Shown: positions 59,263 to 64,000 of the stretch, piece by piece
Layout of the letters: every line of letters starts with the position of its first letter
Position numbering within the stretch: position 1 is the stretch's first letter
Assembly: GCF_015206885.1 (NCBI RefSeq)
Contig: NZ_JADEXY010000002.1
Span: 1 to 64,000 of the forward strand
DNA: 64,000 nucleotides
Direction of reading: 5' to 3'
From: Microcystis aeruginosa LEGE 91341
Lineage (GTDB): Bacteria > Cyanobacteriota > Cyanobacteriia > Cyanobacteriales > Microcystaceae
Notes under the pieces: model-generated
What the model was told of the DNA's origin: nothing
What the model saw: the letters and a program-made list of their open reading frames with translations, nothing else
Databases searched by the model: none
Made by a program: the position numbers and the translations under genes

Positions 59263-60399
59263 TCAGCGAAAATCCACCTGCATAATCGAAAGATCATCCT
59301 TAAAATTGCCATCAAATTGTAAAGCTTGAATTTCTTCAATAAAATTATCGAGATTTTTGGCGTAATTACAGTGATAATTTCGTAAAGATTGAATAAAGTT
59401 TTCTAGTCCCCACATTCTCCCATCAGCACAATCGATCTCGTAAATTCCATCACTAAAAAGATAAAGGCTACTGGGTAAATTCAGGCATTTAACCTGATTA
59501 ATATATTCCGCTTCTGGAAACATCCCGATGGGAAAACCGGGAGCTTTCAGTCTGGTTTCAATCATCTGGCCAAAAGGTTTTTGAGTCAGGAGAACTGCTG
59601 GGGGATGACCAGCGCTGGCATAGGTTAACTGTTGTTGTTTCCGATCATAAATCCCGTACCAAATAGTAAAATATTTATCATTCTTAGGACTGATTTGATA
59701 AACTTGATTTAACCCTTGTAAAACCTGATTAGGTTCATAGTAATTCACCTGACTTAAACCACGGGAACGGAGTAAATTAATCACCGAAAGGGAAGGTAAA
59801 GCCGCTCGTAAACCATGGCCCGCCACATCTAAAAGATATAACATCAAATGGTCATTATCTAACCAATAATAATCAAAACCATCGCCCCCCAATCGACGAG
59901 AAGGAAGGAAGCGAAAATCGATAGCAAGTTTTGGAGAAATAAAAGGTTCGGGTAACAGCGATCGCACATAGTCCGCCGCCTCCGCTAACTCCATTTCTAG
60001 TAATTGTTTTTGTGCTTGCAGATCATGACTTAATTGATGCAAACGCATTCCCGCTCGCACACGCGCTTTTAACTCATTAATTTCGATCGGTTTGCATAAA
60101 AAATCATCAGCCCCCGCATCCAATCCCTTCACCCGATCCTCCACCGATCCCAAAGAAGTTAAGAGGATAAAAAAAGTCGTTGACAGTTGGGGATTGAGCT
60201 TAATTTGCCGGCAAACTTCCAACCCATCGATCCCCGGCATCATCCAATCACAAATAATCATCGCCGGTTTTAGTTGCCCCGCTTGCTTTAATCCTTCTTC
60301 CCCATCACTGGCAACAAAAACCTCGTATTCCTTCTGCAATGCTCGTCTCAGGAACGTTTGAATTACTCCATCATCATCAATTACTAGAATTCGTACCAT
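59263..60399 (-). CDS. Response-regulator PP2C (SpoIIE/RsbU-type) phosphatase
   Basis: The 378-residue protein has a receiver domain (1-120; acidic pocket VIDDDG, phosphoacceptor Asp51 in ICDWMMPGIDG, Thr81, Lys103). A helical linker follows, then a SpoIIE-type PP2C domain (about 160-376; metal sites GGDGFDYYWLD, LLDVAGHGLRAAL and KDDLSIM). It should dephosphorylate the STAS protein under control of a sensor kinase. The PP2C motif has GGDGFD where GGDYYD is common. ATG at 60397-60399. Confidence 0.92.
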   Translation of the reverse strand: MVRILVIDDDGVIQTFLRRALQKEYEVFVASDGEEGLKQAGQLKPAMIICDWMMPGIDGLEVCRQIKLNPQLSTTFFILLTSLGSVEDRVKGLDAGADDFLCKPIEINELKARVRAGMRLHQLSHDLQAQKQLLEMELAEAADYVRSLLPEPFISPKLAIDFRFLPSRRLGGDGFDYYWLDNDHLMLYLLDVAGHGLRAALPSLSVINLLRSRGLSQVNYYEPNQVLQGLNQVYQISPKNDKYFTIWYGIYDRKQQQLTYASAGHPPAVLLTQKPFGQMIETRLKAPGFPIGMFPEAEYINQVKCLNLPSSLYLFSDGIYEIDCADGRMWGLENFIQSLRNYHCNYAKNLDNFIEEIQALQFDGNFKDDLSIMQVDFR

Positions 60400-60590
60400 C
60401 TTTTTTGTAACTCGACTATCTTAATCTTACTGCTTACCCCCGACCCTCTAACAGATGACTTTGCTTATACCTCAAGATAAGATTAAATCCAGAATCGAGC
60501 TAACACATCAGTCATAGTTTTGGAAAAATGGTATTGTAAAGTTTCAATACAAATATAGTCAGACATAGTCAGACATGGTAATATATAGAT

Positions 60591-61163
60591 ATGAAACTAT
60601 CAGACTATGCAAAAAAAACAGGAATAAGTTATCGAACGGCTTGGAGATGGTGGAAACAAGGGAATTTAACAGGTTATCAATTGCCTTCTGGTACAATTAT
60701 CATAACGGATGACAACCATTCAAAACCCGACTTGATAGCTTGCATTTATGCAAGAGTTTCCAGTGCCGAAAATAAAGACAATCTAGATAGACAAGCTGAC
60801 CGATTAAAAGATTATGCTGTTGCCAGAGGCTACAAAATCTACAAAGTTGTCAAAGAAGTAGGCAGTGGATTAAACGATAATCGCCAACAATTAGCCAAAA
60901 TTCTAGTTGACCCCAATTATAATGTTTTAATTGTTGAACACAAAGAGCGTCTAGCCAGATTTGGGACTAATTATCTAGAAATCTTGTTAAAAGAACTAGA
61001 TAAAAAACTGGAGATTGTCAATGAAAGTGAGGATGAGCAAGATGAGTTGATGTCAGATTTAATAGCCATTATTACCTCTTTTTGTTCTCGAATTTACGGA
61101 TTAAGAAGGTCGAAAACAAAGACAGAAAAGATTATAGCTGAGTTAAAAGACAACGGACAATAA
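60591..61163 (+). CDS. tnpA: IS607 TnpA serine recombinase
   Basis: The 190-residue protein starts with a MerR-like helix-turn-helix (MKLSDYAKKTGISYRTAWRW) and continues with a small serine-recombinase domain (IACIYARVSSAENKDNLDRQ, catalytic Ser at 57 or 58; KEVGSGLNDNRQQL; ERLARFGTNYLEILL). This fusion defines the IS607 transposase. The frame is intact and its stop overlaps the tnpB start by one base. Confidence 0.93.
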   Translation: MKLSDYAKKTGISYRTAWRWWKQGNLTGYQLPSGTIIITDDNHSKPDLIACIYARVSSAENKDNLDRQADRLKDYAVARGYKIYKVVKEVGSGLNDNRQQLAKILVDPNYNVLIVEHKERLARFGTNYLEILLKELDKKLEIVNESEDEQDELMSDLIAIITSFCSRIYGLRRSKTKTEKIIAELKDNGQ

Positions 61164-62410
61164 TGTTAGTAGCAGAAAGACACATTATCAAGAAAGGACA
61201 TAGATTTTTGGCTGAGATAGATAATTTATCTTGGCAGTCTAAAAATCTCTACAACTCAGCCAATTATTTAATCCGACAAAACTTCATTTATGGTTATGGC
61301 TATTTGACCTATAATCAGATGGCCTCTCTGATGAAAAAGACAGAACAGTATCAAGCTTTACCCGCTAAAGTTTCCCAACAAGTTTTAAGAGGATTAGACA
61401 AAAACTGGCAATCATTTTTTGCCGCTTCATCGGAGTTTAAAAGTCACCCCGATAAATTTCTAGTAAAACCCAAAATTCCTGGCTATAAGGAGCCAAAAAA
61501 AGGAAGAAATCTCTTAGTTTACACGATTCAAGCCCTAAGCAAAGTAGGTCTTCGGCAAGGGTTAGTAAAACTATCCCTTCGACGTAGCTCAGGGCAAGCA
61601 GGGACTTCAATTACCTTGCCGACGAGAGTAGCGGAGCGCATAGCAGAAGCTAGAATAGTTCCTAAATGTGATTGTTATGTAATCGAGGTAATTTATGAGA
61701 AAACCGAACAGTTCTTAGCTCCTAATGAAAAGATAGCTGCGATAGATTTAGGCATAGATAATTTGATGGCTGTAACTTCAAATCAACCAGACTTTATCCC
61801 TTTGTTGATTAATGGCAGACCGTTAAAAAGCCTGAATCAATTTTATAACCAACGTCGGGCTAAGTTGCAATCTCTGTTAAAAGGCAATCGTCAAAGTTCC
61901 CAGAGGATGCGCCGTTTAACCCGTTGCCGTAATCAGAAGATAGATAATTATCTTCACCGAGCTAGTCGTTATTTAGTCAATCTCTTAGTTGACCAAGAGA
62001 TAACAACTTTAGTAATTGGGAAAAATGACGGTTGGAAACAAGGAGTGAACTTAGGAAAAGTCAACAATCAAAAATTTGTGACCATCCCTCATGCTCGATT
62101 AATTGACATGATTATTTATACATGTCGATTAATAGGAATCTCTGTGATTATTCAAGAAGAATCCTATACCTCCGTTGCTAATTTTTTGAATTTAGAGCTG
62201 CTACCAGTGTATGGACAAACAACTGAAAGGCCGGTGTTTTCAGGAAACTGAATTTCGCGAGGGTTATATCGTACAGATAAGGGGATTCTGATTCAATCTG
62301 ATGTCATGGGTTCCTACAACATTTTGCGAAAAGCATTCCCAAATGCGTTTAACCGCTATGGGATAGAGAGGTGCGTAGTTCACCCAAGGAGAATCAATCT
62401 CTCGAAGTAA
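61163..62410 (+). pseudogene. tnpB: TnpB RNA-guided nuclease gene with an internal TGA
   Basis: The frame covers a full TnpB (about 415 codons) but has TGA at 62249-62251. Before it are the RuvC-I Asp (KIAAIDLGIDNLMAVTS) and the RuvC-II region (TTLVIGKNDGWKQGVNLGK). The frame then continues unbroken as ISRGLYRTDKG, LIQSDVMGSYNILRK (RuvC-III Asp) and ends at 62408-62410. FSGKR is usual at this spot and here reads FSGN-stop, fitting a CGA-to-TGA change. The truncated 362-residue product lacks RuvC-III and should be inactive. A palindrome-rich in-frame insert (RRSSGQAG, about 61578-61605) is also odd. Confidence 0.82.
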
Positions 62411-62512
62411 AAGTGAAGGGAATTTCTGAAATGGAATTCAGTCTGTCTATATTTGACTATACTTTTACTAACTATAACTTCTAGCGTAAGGCATTGCAGA
62501 GGTAAACCGGGG

Positions 62513-62956
62513 GTGAAGATTTCTTTTCAGGTAGATAGCGATCTCAAGTCCTTAGATACCGTTTTAAAGTATTTTGAGCAACTTGAACCAGTGGGCATTC
62601 CCCAAAAAGACTGGCTCCAGTGTCAGCTTGCTCTTGCCGAAGGTTTTACCAATGCTGTCCGTCACGCTCACCGACACCTACCCCCCGAAATTCCGATCGA
62701 GATCGAGATCGAGATTGTTCCCCACCAGATGGAAATTCGCATCTGGGATCGGGGTTCCGTCTTCGATTTAGAGAGCTTTATCGAGAAAAATGCCCATCGT
62801 GACCATGGTTTCTCCGGTCATGGGCAAGGACTGCCGATCCTCCAAAAAATCGCCGATCAACTCAGTTATACTCGCAGCGAAGATCAGCGCAACTGTCTAT
62901 TAATTATTAAACAATTTTCCCGCCATGAATCCGATCGCACCCCTAGTTTCTCCTAG
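62513..62956 (+). CDS. RsbW-like anti-sigma-factor serine kinase (HATPase)
   Basis: The 147-residue protein has the GHKL ATPase boxes: LAEGFTNAVRHAH (N box), IRIWDRGSVFD (G1) and GHGQGLPILQKIADQL (G2). By family, it phosphorylates a STAS antagonist and binds a sigma factor or other output protein. I choose the GTG at 62513 (VKISFQVDSDL) because GAGG lies upstream and the residues before it come from the IS607 flank. The IS element now stands where its promoter would be. The 3' end overlaps the next gene by 32 bases. Confidence 0.85.
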   Translation: MKISFQVDSDLKSLDTVLKYFEQLEPVGIPQKDWLQCQLALAEGFTNAVRHAHRHLPPEIPIEIEIEIVPHQMEIRIWDRGSVFDLESFIEKNAHRDHGFSGHGQGLPILQKIADQLSYTRSEDQRNCLLIIKQFSRHESDRTPSFS

Positions 62957-63749
62957 TTGGTTAGTAACTAATCTCGATCGCCCCGATCTGATGGTTATTG
63001 ACTGTCGTTTTCAATTAAACAATCCCGATCTCGGTTATCAAGATTATTTAGCCAATCATATTCAAAATGCCTTCTATTTGGACCTCGATCGCGATTTATC
63101 GGCTCCCATTGCCCGTCATGGCGGCCGTCATCCTTTACCGAATCCGCAGACGATAGCCGCTAAATTAAGCTCTTTAGGGGTGATTTCTGGTCAAACCCAT
63201 GTTATCGCCTACGATTCCTCCCGTTTTGCCTTTGCCAGTCGTCTCTGGTGGTTATTACGTTATCTCGGTCATGAACGAGTTAGTATTCTCGATGGTGGTT
63301 GGCAAAATTGGTTAAATGCCGGTTATCCCGTCTCTAATCAGATACCTGTGCCGAAAACCGGCGCTTTTCTCCCCCAAGTTCAACAGGATTGGGTAGTGAC
63401 GATCGAGGAGGTAAAAAGGGAAAAAGAGCAAGGGGGAGTGGTGTTAATTGATGCCAGGGAAAGCGATCGCTATCGGGGTGAAAGGGAACCGATCGATCCG
63501 ATCGCCGGTCACATCGAGGGGGCGCTTAATTATCCCTGGTTGGAAGTCACCGATAGTCAGGGTTTTTGTCAACCCCTGGCCCAGCAAACACAACGTTGGC
63601 AAGAGCGGCAAGGCGATCGAGAAATTATCCTCTACTGTGGTTCAGGAGTGACAGCCTGTGTTAATATCTTTTCCCTGACCCTAGCCGGATACGAGAATGT
63701 TAAGCTATATTCTGGAGGTTGGAGTGATTGGTGTTCCTACCTGATCTAA
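62925..63749 (+). CDS. Two-domain rhodanese (thiosulfate / 3-mercaptopyruvate sulfurtransferase)
   Basis: The 274-residue protein has two rhodanese domains. The first, inactive one has VIDCRFQLNN, RHPLPNP and SRLWWLLRYLGHERVSILDG. The second has VLIDARESDRYRGEREPIDP, GHIEGALNYPW and the active loop YCGSGVTACVN with the catalytic Cys. CGSGVTA is closer to mercaptopyruvate than to thiosulfate sulfurtransferases. It transfers sulfane sulfur to an acceptor in the cytosol. It starts inside the kinase gene, so translation is coupled. Confidence 0.92.
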   Translation: MNPIAPLVSPSWLVTNLDRPDLMVIDCRFQLNNPDLGYQDYLANHIQNAFYLDLDRDLSAPIARHGGRHPLPNPQTIAAKLSSLGVISGQTHVIAYDSSRFAFASRLWWLLRYLGHERVSILDGGWQNWLNAGYPVSNQIPVPKTGAFLPQVQQDWVVTIEEVKREKEQGGVVLIDARESDRYRGEREPIDPIAGHIEGALNYPWLEVTDSQGFCQPLAQQTQRWQERQGDREIILYCGSGVTACVNIFSLTLAGYENVKLYSGGWSDWCSYLI

Positions 63750-64000
63750 CCGGCCTTGTTGATGCTCATCTATCGAGAAAGATTATCAAAATGACCTAAT
63801 TACTGTACAATCCCCCTATTATCACTTTTAATTATTCCGAAACTATTATCTAATTTGTCTCCTAGACAAAAAAGCTAATTTTTATTTTAGTTGCTATCCT
63901 TTTGCTCTCAAATCACCGCTATTCCTCAAAGAATAGTCGTTTTCCCCCGTAAAATTACTAAAAAGTAATTTTATAGTTAAACTCTATAAAAAATTAGGTA
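63750..64000. other. Intergenic region at the window end
   Basis: No gene is visible. Near the end TTTTATAGTTAAACTCTATAAAA forms an inverted repeat, similar in kind to the one at 49757. Confidence 0.4.

Larger units (their letters stand above)
60554..62461 (+). mobile_element. IS607-type element (tnpA + tnpB), decaying
   Basis: The ends carry TATAGTCAGACATAGTCAGA on the left (60554 on) and, inverted, GTCTGTCTATATTTGACTAT on the right (62441-62461), agreeing at most positions. Inside are a serine-recombinase tnpA and a TnpB gene that share one base. The element separates the PP2C/STAS genes from the anti-sigma kinase gene. The right end should also encode the TnpB guide RNA; I cannot define it from sequence alone. 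Confidence 0.75.

Overview
The window looks like a bloom-forming unicellular cyanobacterium, most likely Microcystis aeruginosa or a close relative. That is an inference from gene content. It has a bciB-type 8-vinyl reductase, the CrtO beta-carotene ketolase, a split gamma subunit gene rpoC1, four ACT repeats in aspartate kinase, a DUF2854 protein, scattered GCGATCGC (HIP1) octamers, and many small TA-flanked MITEs, transposase remnants and toxin-antitoxin (TA) pairs. Housekeeping genes present are lysC, smc, ileS, rpoC1, ridA, bciB, crtO and one tRNA-Thr(CGT).

Layout: 0.4-3.7 kb carries a fluoroacetate-dehalogenase-like hydrolase, a class II deacetylase and bciB. 3.7-9.1 kb is a defence-type island with three TA pairs, a 335-bp repeat family whose units each carry a perfectly spaced sigma-70-like promoter, and NB-ARC/TPR locus 1. 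9.2-25.2 kb holds lysC, a candidate structured RNA, a decayed copy of the haloperoxidase-yciI region, a GT39-like membrane protein, a 1563-residue secreted nuclease/nucleotidase, a PEP-CTERM protein, a vanadium haloperoxidase, a YciI protein and smc. 25.2-27.6 kb is a wreckage zone: a transposase gene hit twice by the same 98-bp MITE and an NRPS adenylation-domain relic. 27.7-40.7 kb holds a Uma2 protein, ileS, a HEPN plus two-NTPase-domain gene pair, ridA, rpoC1, a WD40 protein, a radical SAM protein and the tRNA. 41-43 kb holds IS66 and IS630 elements. 43-49.6 kb holds membrane and secreted proteins. 49.9-57.1 kb is a second defence-type island with NB-ARC/TPR locus 2 and four TA loci. 57.1-63.7 kb holds crtO, an Rsb-like partner-switching set interrupted by an IS607-type element, and a sulfurtransferase.

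The most striking observation concerns both NB-ARC/TPR genes. Each is preceded by a small open reading frame that ends in TGA, and the NB-ARC frame continues in the same frame straight through that TGA. There is no stop codon between the TGA and the P-loop, and no usable start codon before the NB-ARC core. The 51 codons after the TGA align without gaps between the two loci: 34 of 51 residues are identical and many codon differences are synonymous. The small upstream domains differ. This fits stop-codon readthrough (or another recoding event) joining interchangeable N-terminal domains to an NLR-like sensor. It is an inference that needs comparative or proteomic proof.
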